NCBI RefSeq assembly: GCF_030532965.1
Contig: NZ_JAUNKC010000003.1
Location: forward strand, 62,001-126,000
DNA length: 64,000 nucleotides
Reading direction: 5' to 3'
Source: Corynebacterium sp.
GTDB lineage: Bacteria > Actinomycetota > Actinomycetes > Mycobacteriales > Mycobacteriaceae
Below, in pieces: positions 36,057-44,775 of this stretch. Position numbers and translations under genes: made by a program. The stretch's first letter is position 1. Each line of letters starts with the position of its first letter. Under the pieces are notes generated by a model. That model was given only the letters and a program-made list of their open reading frames with translations, made no database searches and had not been told where the DNA came from.

Positions 36057-36911
36057 TTACGTTCCGATCACCCCGGCCACCCAGTCGTACCAATCAGACA
36101 ACCCGGCGCCGGTTTTCGTCGACACCTTCAACACCGTTGCCTCCGGATTCACCTGGGCGATATTGGCTTCAAACAGCTCCATGTCGAAATCCAGGTATGG
36201 CAATAAATCGACTTTATTAATCACCACGACTGAAACGGACCTGAACATCACCGGGTATTTCAGCGGCTTATCCTCACCCTCGGTTACCGAAGCCACCATG
36301 ATCTTGTGGTGCGCCCCCACATCAAATTCCGCCGGGCACACCAAATTGCCGACGTTTTCGATAAACACCGCGTCTATGTCAGCCAACTCCAAGTGCTGCA
36401 ACGCCGCCGACACCATGGGCGCATCCAAATGGCATTCGCCGCCGAAACCCTGGCCGGTATTAAGCAACGACACCTGGGCCCCTAGGTTCCGGAGCCGATC
36501 CGCATCGATCGCCGTCTCAATATCGCCCTCAATAACCCCCAACCGATGGGTATCGGCGAAATGCGCCAGTGTCTTTTCCAGCAGCGTGGTTTTCCCCGCA
36601 CCCGGCGAGCTCATCACGTTGATGGCGACAACATCATGGGCATCGAACGCGGCCCGGTTCGCCGCCGCCCGATTATCATTCTCGGCGAAAATATCCTCCA
36701 ACACCATGATGCGTTCCCGGCCTGTGGCGTAACCCGAATGATCGCCAACCTCCGCCGTGGCGGCTGCATCACCGGAGCGCAGCGGGTGCTCATGATCGTG
36801 GTCATGCAGATGCGAGTGATCGTGATCGTGATGATGCCCATCGTGATGGTGGTGGTGATCGTGATGGTGGTGATGGTGTTCTGTTCCATCATGCCGGTGG
36901 AACCGTCCCAT
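36057..36911 (-). CDS. hypB: Hydrogenase nickel-incorporation GTPase HypB
   Basis: HypB hydrolyses GTP during nickel insertion. The 284-residue protein begins with a nickel-storing His-rich stretch (about residues 11-45, mostly His, Asp and Gly). The GTPase domain has the P-loop SSPGAGKTTLLEKTL, the metal-binding GGECHLDAPMV with conserved Cys and His, and the guanine motif NKVDLLPYL. ATG 36911 gives a short MGRFHRHDGTE lead. It lies upstream of the hydrogenase structural operon on the same strand. Confidence 0.94.
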   Translation of the reverse strand: MGRFHRHDGTEHHHHHHDHHHHHDGHHHDHDHSHLHDHDHEHPLRSGDAAATAEVGDHSGYATGRERIMVLEDIFAENDNRAAANRAAFDAHDVVAINVMSSPGAGKTTLLEKTLAHFADTHRLGVIEGDIETAIDADRLRNLGAQVSLLNTGQGFGGECHLDAPMVSAALQHLELADIDAVFIENVGNLVCPAEFDVGAHHKIMVASVTEGEDKPLKYPVMFRSVSVVVINKVDLLPYLDFDMELFEANIAQVNPEATVLKVSTKTGAGLSDWYDWVAGVIGT

Positions 36912-37020
36912 GGCTGGTCACACTCCGTTTCTGTTCGTTACTTCTACAACCGTGCTGTTCATAGAGCTTTTCGACGCCCCCAAGGCTGCGCCATGGCGCG
37001 TGCTTCGGCCCGTCGTGCGG

Positions 37021-37374
37021 TTAGCCGGGTGGGTATGCACCCGCAACCTCAATATCGCGCACCCGACATTCATTGCCCGCAACCACCGTCACCGGTTTAC
37101 TACACACCGGGCAGGCCATCGACAGGTACTCCGCCGCGTCCAAAACCGTGGTGTGCCCAGCATCACATTCCACGACCGCATCAATCCACCTGATGTCCAA
37201 TCGGGACTTCGCAAGCGCAGTATCGCGGGTGACAAATCCCCACGCGTATTCCAATGAGCTAGGCACCACCTGGCGTAACGCCCCGATTTCAAGGCGGATG
37301 ATCTCGACGCGGCGGCGACCTGCGGCCCGAGAAACAATATCGGCGATATACGTCGATAACGCAATTTCATGCAC
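37021..37374 (-). CDS. hypA: HypA-like nickel protein (copy 2)
   Basis: A 117-residue HypA homologue starting M-H-E-I with the nickel-binding His2. Its C-terminal half has C-P-V-C as second zinc pair, but the first pair is replaced by C-D-A-G-H, so the zinc site would be Cys3-His or weak. It lies 109 bases upstream of hypB on the same strand. It differs considerably from copy 1 at 30.6 kb. One copy may serve the lone large-subunit-like protein. Confidence 0.85.
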   Translation of the reverse strand: MHEIALSTYIADIVSRAAGRRRVEIIRLEIGALRQVVPSSLEYAWGFVTRDTALAKSRLDIRWIDAVVECDAGHTTVLDAAEYLSMACPVCSKPVTVVAGNECRVRDIEVAGAYPPG

Positions 37375-37489
37375 GAATCTGACACTAACACTTTTTCACA
37401 ACCACCACGCGCCGTAACCACGCCCCGATTACGCAGCGACCCGTGCCTGCGTCGACAAGCAACCCCCACACCACACAGCATTCCCAGCA

Positions 37490-37526
37490 GGTACGCACCT
37501 CTGTTGCCTAGTCGGTACGTACCTCT
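37490..37526. promoter_or_regulatory. Pair of GGTACG(C/T)ACC palindromes upstream of hypF
   Basis: GGTACGCACCTCT (37490-37502) and GGTACGTACCTCT (37514-37526) are direct repeats 24 bases apart, about 30-65 bases before the hypF ATG. The second contains the perfect palindrome GGTACGTACC. The spacing is close to two helical turns and suggests an operator or activator site. The regulator is unknown. Confidence 0.45.
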
Positions 37527-37556
37527 CTGGACTTAAGCCGATTAGCATTAATAACC

Positions 37557-39935
37557 ATGACGGACACCAGGTATCTCATCACCCTGCGCGGAATTGTCCA
37601 GGGGGTAGGAATGCGGCCGGTAATCGCCACCCTCGCCAACCGGTTCCCCGTGGCCGGGTTCTGCGGCAATAACGCCACCGAAGTGTTCATCGAAGTGCAA
37701 GGCAATACCGATATCCTCAACCAATTCCACACCACCTTGCTGCAATCGCTGCCGCCACTTGCCCGGTTAACCAGCCACACGATCACCGAAATCCCCACCC
37801 GGGAAGCCGAAACCGGGTTCCGCATCGTCTCATCCGTCCCCACACAGGACTCCGCCACGGCGACAAGCCAACCCAAAACCCTCATCCCGCCCGATGTCAC
37901 CATCTGTGCTGACTGCATAGCCGACATGACCGCCCCGGGGAACCGCCGCTACCGCTACCCGTTTACCACCTGCACTAATTGCGGCCCACGGTTATCGATT
38001 ATCGAAGCACTCCCCTACGATCGACCCCGCACCACGCTCAAAAACTTCCCGCTGTGCCCAGACTGCACGAAGGAATACACCGCCCCCCACGACCGGCGCT
38101 ACCACGCCCAACCCATCTCCTGCCCCCAGTGTGGACCCACGCTATGGCTTTCGCTCGGTGAACCTACCGCCGACGATTCTGCGCCTAGCCCAGTACCATT
38201 CCAACCTGTTCCCGGTGATTTCGACTCTGACGGCCCAAAAGCAACCGGAGCGGGGGCAAGCGCACCCACCGCCGCACCGCGCGCGGCAACCGACGCAACC
38301 ATCGCTGCAGCCCAGCGGCTACTGGCCGCCGGGAAAATCCTCGGAGTGCGCGGCATCGGCGGCTTCCACATCATGTGCGATGCGTTAAATCCCCAGGCAG
38401 TCACAGCGCTCCGCGCCCGCAAACACCGCCCGGATAAACCCTTCGCTGTGATGGTGCCAGACATAGAAACCGCACGCCGCATCGCGCGGCTTACTGCCGC
38501 CGAGGAAGAAATACTCACCTCCCCGGCGCGCCCGGTGGTGGTGGCCGCTCAGGACTCCTTCCTTACACATAACCCGCAGATAGCGCCGGGGCTAACCGAA
38601 ATTGGCATCATGCTGCCGTACTCACCGCTGCACCTATTGCTGGTCGACCGCCCTGTGGTAGCCACCAGCGCAAACATCTCCGGTGAACCCATGATCTTCA
38701 CCAATGATCTGGCACACCGTCAGTTGCTAGAAACCGGAATCGTCGACGGCCTGCTCTGCCACGATCGGGAGATTCACGTTCCGGTGGAGGATTCCGTCGT
38801 GGTGTCAACCACCGTGGCGCGCCGGGGGCGGGGTTTGGCACCGGTGCCGGTGGATGTGGTGGAAACGGCTAAGAATCCGACGGTTCTCGCGGTGGGTGGG
38901 GAGTTGAAGAATACGTTTTGCCTGGCGCGCGGTGGGTTTGCACATATCTCGTCCCATATTGGTGATATGGGGTCCTATGCGGCGCAGCAATCGTTTGAGC
39001 GGGCCGTTGCTCAGCAATTATCGTTTCAGGATACGGTTCCGGATGTGGTGGTGTGCGATCTTCATCCGGATTATGCGACAACCAATTGGGCACAGCGTTT
39101 TTGCGAAGCGCACGATATTCCGCTGATGTCGATGCAGCATCATCATGCGCATGCGGTATCGCTTTTGGCCGAACACCACCGGTTTTCCCCAGGTGGTTCA
39201 GGTGTGGTGGGGGTGATTGCCGCCCTTGACGGCACCGGTTTTGGTACCGATGGCACGATTTGGGGCGGGGAGATTGTGCAGATTTCCGCAGACGCTTCCA
39301 TGCGACGGTTGTGGCATCTGCCGACGTTTCCGCTCGTCGGCGGTGATGTGGCTGCGCTGCACCCGTGGCGGCAGGCGGCCGGGTTATGTCACCGGCTGGG
39401 CATTGATTTTCAGCCGCCTGCAAGCGTTCCGAAGGCCCATAGTCGGCTGGTTGCATCCCAGTTGGATTCCGGGGTGGGCGTGGTCGAGACGTCCAGCGTG
39501 GGTCGGCTTTTCGACGCCGCCGCGAGCCTAATGGATTTCACACACCACGTCACTTACGAAGCCCAAGCCGCCATGCTGGTGGAGCAATGCGCCCGCGACG
39601 TGCGGTTGCCTGCAGATTTCACCCCTGTTACTGGCGTGGCGGGGGTCGTCGAAAAGCTATTGCGCCAGGATGTACCGCGGCCGGTTCGGGCACGGGAGTT
39701 TCACCAAGATGTTGCAGCACTCATTGCCACCGAGCTGTGTGCCGCCGCTCGTGCTGCGGGGACGACCACTATCGGGGTCACCGGCGGCTGTGCGCTTAAC
39801 CGGCTGCTTGTGGCGGATATGAGCCAGCTGTGCGCGGCGGAAGGTTACGAACTACTGACCCACCGGGTCGTGCCGCCAACCGATGGCGGCCTCAGCCTTG
39901 GGCAGGCAGTTTATGGCCGGTTGAACTTTGCCTAA
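37557..39935 (+). CDS. hypF: Carbamoyltransferase HypF
   Basis: HypF makes the cyanide ligands by transferring carbamoyl from carbamoyl phosphate to HypE. The 792-residue protein has the acylphosphatase domain (RGIVQGVGMRPVIATLANRF), two zinc fingers (CADCIADM...CTNCGP and CPDCTKEY...CPQCGP), and a YrdC-like domain (GVRGIGGFHIMCDA, KHRPDKPFAVM). The Kae1-like carbamoyltransferase domain has MSMQHHHAHAVSLLAEH and GVTGGCALNRLL. A Pro/Ala-rich linker of about 45 residues between zinc finger and YrdC domain is longer than usual. The stop overlaps the hypE stop. Confidence 0.94.
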   Translation: MTDTRYLITLRGIVQGVGMRPVIATLANRFPVAGFCGNNATEVFIEVQGNTDILNQFHTTLLQSLPPLARLTSHTITEIPTREAETGFRIVSSVPTQDSATATSQPKTLIPPDVTICADCIADMTAPGNRRYRYPFTTCTNCGPRLSIIEALPYDRPRTTLKNFPLCPDCTKEYTAPHDRRYHAQPISCPQCGPTLWLSLGEPTADDSAPSPVPFQPVPGDFDSDGPKATGAGASAPTAAPRAATDATIAAAQRLLAAGKILGVRGIGGFHIMCDALNPQAVTALRARKHRPDKPFAVMVPDIETARRIARLTAAEEEILTSPARPVVVAAQDSFLTHNPQIAPGLTEIGIMLPYSPLHLLLVDRPVVATSANISGEPMIFTNDLAHRQLLETGIVDGLLCHDREIHVPVEDSVVVSTTVARRGRGLAPVPVDVVETAKNPTVLAVGGELKNTFCLARGGFAHISSHIGDMGSYAAQQSFERAVAQQLSFQDTVPDVVVCDLHPDYATTNWAQRFCEAHDIPLMSMQHHHAHAVSLLAEHHRFSPGGSGVVGVIAALDGTGFGTDGTIWGGEIVQISADASMRRLWHLPTFPLVGGDVAALHPWRQAAGLCHRLGIDFQPPASVPKAHSRLVASQLDSGVGVVETSSVGRLFDAAASLMDFTHHVTYEAQAAMLVEQCARDVRLPADFTPVTGVAGVVEKLLRQDVPRPVRAREFHQDVAALIATELCAAARAAGTTTIGVTGGCALNRLLVADMSQLCAAEGYELLTHRVVPPTDGGLSLGQAVYGRLNFA

Positions 39936-41026
39936 CAGATTCGTGGCAGCGGATCGCCGACGAGTTTATCCACCATGCGGGTACCACCAAAGCCGGTGAC
40001 CAGGACAACCGCCCGCGCAGGTTCTTGCACTATCCGGCCAATGACCTGGGCGTCTGGGGCACCTGCCCGATTGAGAGCGGCGCAGGCGGCTTCGGCGGAT
40101 TCGCGGGGTACGACCGCGATGAAAGTTCCTTCGTTGGCGACATATAGTGGGTCGATCCCCAGCATGTCGCAGGCGGCGCGGGTCATCGGGCGAACTGGAA
40201 TCTTCTCGTCTTCCAAAACCACCCCGAAACCAGTGCTTTCCGCCAGCTCATTAGCAACCGTCGCCACCCCACCCCGGGTTGCGTCCCGCAACCACCGCGC
40301 GTCGGGAACGGCGGCAAATAACGCCGCGACCAGCGACGCTACCTCGCGAGTGTCGGATTCGATGGGGGCTTCGATCGCCAGATCGCCGCGCGCTAGCATC
40401 ACGCTCATGCCGTGGTCGGCGATCGGACCGGACACGATAATCGCATCGCCTGTCTGCACCTGGCTCGGACCAACGGTTCTGCCCTCGGGTATCACACCCA
40501 CCCCGGCCGTTGTTATATAGACCTTATCCCCCGCCCCGTGCGGCACCACCTTGGTATCACCGGCGACAATGCGCACCCCTGCTGCATCAGCTGCCCGGCG
40601 CATATCGGCCACGATCCGGCGCAGCGTTTCGATCTCCAACCCCTCTTCCAGAATGAAAGCCGCCGATATGTAATGTGGCACAGCACCGGCGACCGCCAGG
40701 TCATTCACCGTGCCGTTGACGGCTAATTCGCCAATCGATCCGCCCGGGAATTCAATGGGATTGACCACATACGAGTCCGTGGAAAATGCCAGCATGCCAC
40801 CTGCCATGTCCACTGGAACCACCGCCGAGTCCCCCGCCTGGTGCAAAATGTCGTTGCCGTATTCGTCGAAAAATACGTGTTCCACCAATGCTGCGCTTGC
40901 TTTGCCGCCCGCCCCATGCGACAAGGTGATGTGGGTATCCTTCAACCGGCCAGGTCGCCGCCGAACCTGGGAAATCGTATCGTTGACGTTAGATTCGTTG
41001 GCATTAAGGCGGTTCTTCGGGTCCAC
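39932..41026 (-). CDS. hypE: Hydrogenase maturation protein HypE
   Basis: HypE dehydrates the carbamoyl group on its C-terminal Cys to thiocyanate. The roughly 364-residue product has the AIR-synthase-like fold, with TLSHGAGGKASAALVEHVF, DSAVVPVDMAGGMLAFSTDSYV and GDTKVVPHGAGDKVYITTAGVG. It ends in the diagnostic P-R-I-C. GTG 41026 is chosen because GGGAG lies five bases upstream. A longer frame to 41092 adds an unlikely 22-residue lead. It converges on hypF with overlapping stops. Confidence 0.93.
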   Translation of the reverse strand: MDPKNRLNANESNVNDTISQVRRRPGRLKDTHITLSHGAGGKASAALVEHVFFDEYGNDILHQAGDSAVVPVDMAGGMLAFSTDSYVVNPIEFPGGSIGELAVNGTVNDLAVAGAVPHYISAAFILEEGLEIETLRRIVADMRRAADAAGVRIVAGDTKVVPHGAGDKVYITTAGVGVIPEGRTVGPSQVQTGDAIIVSGPIADHGMSVMLARGDLAIEAPIESDTREVASLVAALFAAVPDARWLRDATRGGVATVANELAESTGFGVVLEDEKIPVRPMTRAACDMLGIDPLYVANEGTFIAVVPRESAEAACAALNRAGAPDAQVIGRIVQEPARAVVLVTGFGGTRMVDKLVGDPLPRIC

Positions 41027-41184
41027 GGTTGCTCCCGTCGTAGTATTGGTTGACGCACAAGTGGGGATTCCTGGTAGCGGTAACGTCCCCAACTAGGGCC
41101 GACCACGCACACGAATCCCGGTTATGACGTGCTGTTTTATCTCCTCTGCAAGCTTAGCAAGGAAATAACCCCCTCTAACGACTT

Positions 41185-41222
41185 CTGGGAGAGCCCGTCA
41201 TGATACCGACGAGCTCTCCCAG
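41185..41222. terminator. Ten-base-pair hairpin between hypE and a small secreted protein gene
   Basis: CTGGGAGAGC (41185-41194) and GCTCTCCCAG (41213-41222) form a perfect 10-bp stem around an 18-base loop. It lies after the gene at 41332-41664 on the minus strand and before hypE. No U-tract follows on either strand, so it could be a terminator or an mRNA-stabilising element. Confidence 0.45.
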
Positions 41223-41331
41223 TAAGAACGGGTTAAGCAACAGAGCTTAAGAGTCTGCTACTCAACTAGTCAACAGTTTTAGCCGGATATGTGAACTTTC
41301 ACTATTGGCGGCCGTTGCTGTTGCCGTTGTT

Positions 41332-41664
41332 TTAGCGGTTAAAAAGCGGCTTGAGTAAAAAGACCAGCCCGGCAAGAACCAGCGCCGCCAAGCCAACTAC
41401 CCCATTTGAGAACGAAAAGAACAACGCATTTGCACCATTCTTCGTCTGAGGATCACCTGGAAGCATGTAGTAGATTTCCGTTGACAAGTCTAAAATCGAA
41501 CCGGTTTGGTTAATCTGTGGCTCGCCAGCCACTGGAGCAGGTGCGGATTCTACAGCGGGAACAGGTGGTGCCGGTGGCAGTTGTGCGTTCGCATGGGCGA
41601 CGGAAATGCCGGATAAGGCCACGGACGTTGCCAGCGCGAGTACTGGAATGCGGAATTTTCTCAT
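41332..41664 (-). CDS. Small exported protein with C-terminal membrane anchor
   Basis: A 110-residue protein. The signal peptide is MRKFRIPVLALATSVALSG..AHANA, then comes a Pro/Ala-rich stretch, then SILDLSTEIYYMLPGDPQ, and the C-terminus is a single membrane helix (GVVGLAALVLAGLVFLLKPL) followed by F-N-R. This layout suggests a small envelope protein. No family recognised. It lies alone inside the hydrogenase island and any link to it is unproven. Confidence 0.65.
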   Translation of the reverse strand: MRKFRIPVLALATSVALSGISVAHANAQLPPAPPVPAVESAPAPVAGEPQINQTGSILDLSTEIYYMLPGDPQTKNGANALFFSFSNGVVGLAALVLAGLVFLLKPLFNR

Positions 41665-42136
41665 GTCGGCTCCTTAATGGTTGGAACGATAGTGCGAGTG
41701 AAGCATTACGAGACCCACAGCAGATGGCCGAAGGTTTCGCCCCCGAACCTACCCAATATGCGCGCCCGCGTCACTAGTTACGGCGCTTACCGTGACCTGC
41801 CACCGCCAATTCCATCGCGATATTCGTGGAGCATTGGGAGAATTTATGCTGCTCATAACACGTTTTCCACGAATGCCCGTTTCAAGGAAAAACTTTTGTT
41901 GAATTTGTCACTTAAAAGTGAATCCTATTCATCATTCTTGATTGCGGTGCCAGATTCGCCCCCAGCACAGCCAAAAACACGGGCATAAATCCCACGCGGC
42001 CTAGAATGTAAAGAAACGGCAACCCGTGGTTTTGTTGAGATACCGCGTGCTCTACACCACCAGCCCATACAAGCACGCGGCCACCACAGGTGCCGCCGAC
42101 TTCGACCCATACCGCTATCTTCTAAGGAGCAGATAA
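41665..42136. other. Spacer with possible hypCD promoter
   Basis: No gene seen in 472 bases. An inverted repeat ATTCGTGGA (41822-41830)/TCCACGAAT (41866-41874) and a short palindromic CACTTAAAAGTG near 41910 are present. TTGTCA followed 15 bases later by TATTCA, around the latter, could be a promoter reading toward hypC. Evidence is weak. Confidence 0.3.
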
Positions 42137-42403
42137 ATGTGCCTTGGCGTCCCAGCCCAAGTGGTGGAGATTATCGATCCCACCCGAGCCACGGTCAGCA
42201 TTGACGGGGTGACCCGCACAATTTCCACCGACCTTCTCATGGCAGACGGCCTGATCGAAGGAGAATGGGTGCTGGTTCATGTCGGATTCGCGCTCAGCAA
42301 GATCGACGAAGCCGAAGCAGAAACAACGCTGCAACAAATCCGGCAGCTAGGCGGCGGCACTTTTGAGGACGAAGTGGAATCCTTCAAATCCTCGGATATT
42401 TGA
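42137..42403 (+). CDS. hypC: Hydrogenase maturation chaperone HypC (copy 2)
   Basis: An 88-residue HypC: MCLGVPAQVVEII with the essential Cys2, then GEWVLVHVGFALSKIDEAEAE, the canonical HypC core. It precedes hypD by 172 bases in the same direction; the two products form the complex that assembles Fe(CN)2CO. AAGGAG lies upstream (CTAAGGAGCAG before ATG). This copy matches housekeeping HypC better than the copy at 29.1 kb. Confidence 0.93.
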   Translation: MCLGVPAQVVEIIDPTRATVSIDGVTRTISTDLLMADGLIEGEWVLVHVGFALSKIDEAEAETTLQQIRQLGGGTFEDEVESFKSSDI

Positions 42404-42451
42404 CACCCGTAAAACTTCCCCTCAGTTAACAGCTGTAAAATCTTCACACTT

Positions 42452-42463
42452 TTACGATCGTAA
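42452..42463. promoter_or_regulatory. 12-base palindrome between hypC and hypD
   Basis: TTACGATCGTAA is a perfect 12-base palindrome inside a region with several GTAAAA elements. It is about 115 bases before the hypD ATG. It could be an operator for a separate hypD promoter; no regulator is recognised. Confidence 0.3.
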
Positions 42464-42575
42464 GGTTTTATAGCACCAGCCCAGTTCCCCCGTTGCCGCC
42501 CTTATGGTTACGGCTCCTATTTTGCTTTTCTCACCTTTATCTTGACCTTTACTTTTAATTTCACCGAGGCTCACC

Positions 42576-43718
42576 ATGAAATACGTTGACGAATTCCGCG
42601 ACCCAAGCGCCGCCCGCACCCTCATCGAACGGATCACCGCACAGGCGGAGCTTCTGGATGCCCCGTTACGGCTGATGGAAATCTGCGGCGGGCACACCCA
42701 CACCATCTACCGCTATGGTTTAGAAAACCTCCTCCCCGACTCCATCGACCTAGTACACGGCCCCGGCTGTCCCGTGTGCGTCATTCCGATGGGCCGGGTT
42801 GATGACGCATTGTGGTTGGCACACCAGCCCGACGTGATCCTCACTACCTTCGGCGACATGATGCGGGTGCCGGGCACCACCGGATCGCTGTTACAGGCGC
42901 GGGCCCAAGGATGTGACGTGCGGTTTGTGTATTCGCCGTTGGACTGCCTGAAAATCGCCACCGACAACCCCGATAAGCACGTCATTTTCTTCGCGGTGGG
43001 TTTTGAAACCACCACCCCGTCAACGGCCGTGACGATCAAGGCCGCCAAAGAGCGCGGCATCCGTAATTTCTCGGTATTTTCCAATCATGTCACCATCGAA
43101 CCACCGTTGCGCGCCATCGCCGATAACGGGCACACGCTTGTCGACGGCTTCATCGGCCCTGGTCATGTCGCCACCGTCGTGGGAACCACCGCCTTTGACT
43201 TCCTGGCCGTCGAACACAACCTGCCGGTTGCGGTCTGCGGCTTCGAGCCGCTCGATATCCTCCAGGGTGTAGCGGTATTGCTTGAGCAATTCACCTCCGG
43301 CGCGATTGCTGCCGGAAAAGCCCAGGTGTTTAACCAATACGCCCGGGTGGTGCGCAAGACGGGCAATCCGCAAGCCCAAGCACTACTGGCAGAAGTGTTC
43401 ACGATCCGCGACTCGTTCGAATGGCGCGGGCTGGGCTGGTTACCGAATTCCGGGATGGCGCTATCGGAGGAGTACGCCGATTTCGATGCGGAACGGATTT
43501 TCAGCCTGCCCGGAAAACACGTCGAAGACCCCAAGGCCTGCGAATGCGGCTCGGTTCTTACCGGACGCATTAAGCCGTGGCAATGCAAGGTATTCGGCAC
43601 CGCGTGCACGCCCGATACCCCAATCGGCACCTGCATGGTCTCCCCCGAGGGTGCCTGCGCCGCCTACTATAACTTCGGCCGCATCGATCGCGAACTCACC
43701 GTCGAAATCGTCGGCTAG
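42576..43718 (+). CDS. hypD: Hydrogenase maturation protein HypD
   Basis: HypD, an iron-sulfur protein, helps build the Fe(CN)2CO group with HypC and HypE. The 380-residue protein has MEICGGHTHTIYRYGL with the catalytic Cys, VHGPGCPVCVIP, and FFAVGFETTTPSTA. The C-terminal cysteine cluster is CECGSVLTGRIKPWQC, then FGTACTPDTPIGTCMVSPEGACAAYYNFGR, which holds the [4Fe-4S] cluster. Length and motifs are complete. It closes the island on the right side. Confidence 0.95.
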   Translation: MKYVDEFRDPSAARTLIERITAQAELLDAPLRLMEICGGHTHTIYRYGLENLLPDSIDLVHGPGCPVCVIPMGRVDDALWLAHQPDVILTTFGDMMRVPGTTGSLLQARAQGCDVRFVYSPLDCLKIATDNPDKHVIFFAVGFETTTPSTAVTIKAAKERGIRNFSVFSNHVTIEPPLRAIADNGHTLVDGFIGPGHVATVVGTTAFDFLAVEHNLPVAVCGFEPLDILQGVAVLLEQFTSGAIAAGKAQVFNQYARVVRKTGNPQAQALLAEVFTIRDSFEWRGLGWLPNSGMALSEEYADFDAERIFSLPGKHVEDPKACECGSVLTGRIKPWQCKVFGTACTPDTPIGTCMVSPEGACAAYYNFGRIDRELTVEIVG

Positions 43719-43759
43719 AAACGAAAGCCACAGGTCTGCGGCCTGGTTACTGGCCATTT

Positions 43760-44233
43760 TTAGGCAGATAACCAGCGTCGAAACTTACGCCAGATGACAC
43801 GAAGCGCGGAATGCGGCAGGGCGGACAGTTCCCTCAGAAACGCCCGCTGCCGAAACGGCGCCGGTGTCATCGCGGTGGTCACCGTGATCGGAATGCCTAG
43901 ATGCCAGGCCCACACATGGGTGCGGAATTTATGAAAATCGCTGGTCACCACTTTCATTGGCAGATCAGCGGGAAAAGGTGCCTTGAGCAATTCCGCATAG
44001 GAGTTTTCTAGATTTTCATTGGTGCTGGTGGCGTGGTCTTCGCACCATATGCGCAGCGGTTCGATGCCGCGTTCCACCAGCCAGCGATACATCGGCACCG
44101 ATTCGCCCTTGCCGGAGACGATGATAAGGTCGTCGCATTCGTTTGCCACCGCAAGGGCGGTTTCGAGCCTACTGGTGAGTATCTTTCCGGGGCGGCGGTT
44201 ATACACCTCGCACCCTAGCACCACGATCGTCAT
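43760..44233 (-). CDS. YdcF-like (DUF218) protein
   Basis: A 157-residue protein of the DUF218/YdcF family: VVLGCEVYNRRPGKILTSRLETALA, LIIVSGKGESVPMYRWL, and ATSTNENLENS (the E-x-x-x-x-T-x-E-N motif). The members have a Rossmann-like fold and may act on membrane-linked sugar or nucleotide substrates; the exact role is not known. There is no membrane segment here. It ends 15 bases after purE begins its stop region, and may share its transcript. Confidence 0.8.
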   Translation of the reverse strand: MTIVVLGCEVYNRRPGKILTSRLETALAVANECDDLIIVSGKGESVPMYRWLVERGIEPLRIWCEDHATSTNENLENSYAELLKAPFPADLPMKVVTSDFHKFRTHVWAWHLGIPITVTTAMTPAPFRQRAFLRELSALPHSALRVIWRKFRRWLSA

Positions 44234-44247
44234 GGAAGGATGGGCGC

Positions 44248-44748
44248 TTACTCGCCCAAGAGTTTTTTGCGTAGGTTGTCGTCTTTGGCTTCTACTTCCT
44301 TGCGCATTTTCTCCTGATAATCCGCCATTTTGGTCACCAATTCCGGGTCACCCGCACCGAGGATACGCGCCGCCAAAAGCCCGGCATTTTTCGCCCCGCC
44401 GATAGATACCGTTGCCACCGGAACCCCAGCTGGCATTTGTACGATCGACAGTAAGGAATCCATGCCATCGAGGGTGTCGAGGGCGCGCGGCACCCCGATC
44501 ACCGGCAGCGGCGTCGCACTGGCCACCATGCCTGGCAGGTGCGCCGCCCCACCGGCACAGGCGATGATGCATTTCAAACCACGAGTGTGGGCAGTCTTGG
44601 CGTAGGCCAGCATTTTCTCGGGAGTGCGGTGGGCCGATACAACCCCGACTTCAAAGGGAATGCCAAATTCCGCCAGCACTTCCGCCGCAGGTTGTACCGT
44701 TGGCCAGTCGGAATCGGAACCCATGATTAGGCCTACGAGTGCGCTCAC
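44248..44748 (-). CDS. purE: N5-carboxyaminoimidazole ribonucleotide mutase PurE
   Basis: PurE moves the carboxyl group of N5-CAIR to make CAIR in purine synthesis. The 166-residue protein has [43 protein letters not shown] and [30 protein letters not shown], all canonical for class I PurE. It lies just after purK on the same strand. Confidence 0.95.
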   Translation of the reverse strand: MSALVGLIMGSDSDWPTVQPAAEVLAEFGIPFEVGVVSAHRTPEKMLAYAKTAHTRGLKCIIACAGGAAHLPGMVASATPLPVIGVPRALDTLDGMDSLLSIVQMPAGVPVATVSIGGAKNAGLLAARILGAGDPELVTKMADYQEKMRKEVEAKDDNLRKKLLGE

Positions 44749-44775
44749 TATGTCTCTCCTCTTATTGTTAAGAAA

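Noticed and set aside
35778..36093. Minus-strand frames upstream of the hydrogenase small subunit
   Set aside because: Arg/Trp-rich low-quality frames without ribosome sites; the region is better explained as promoter DNA.
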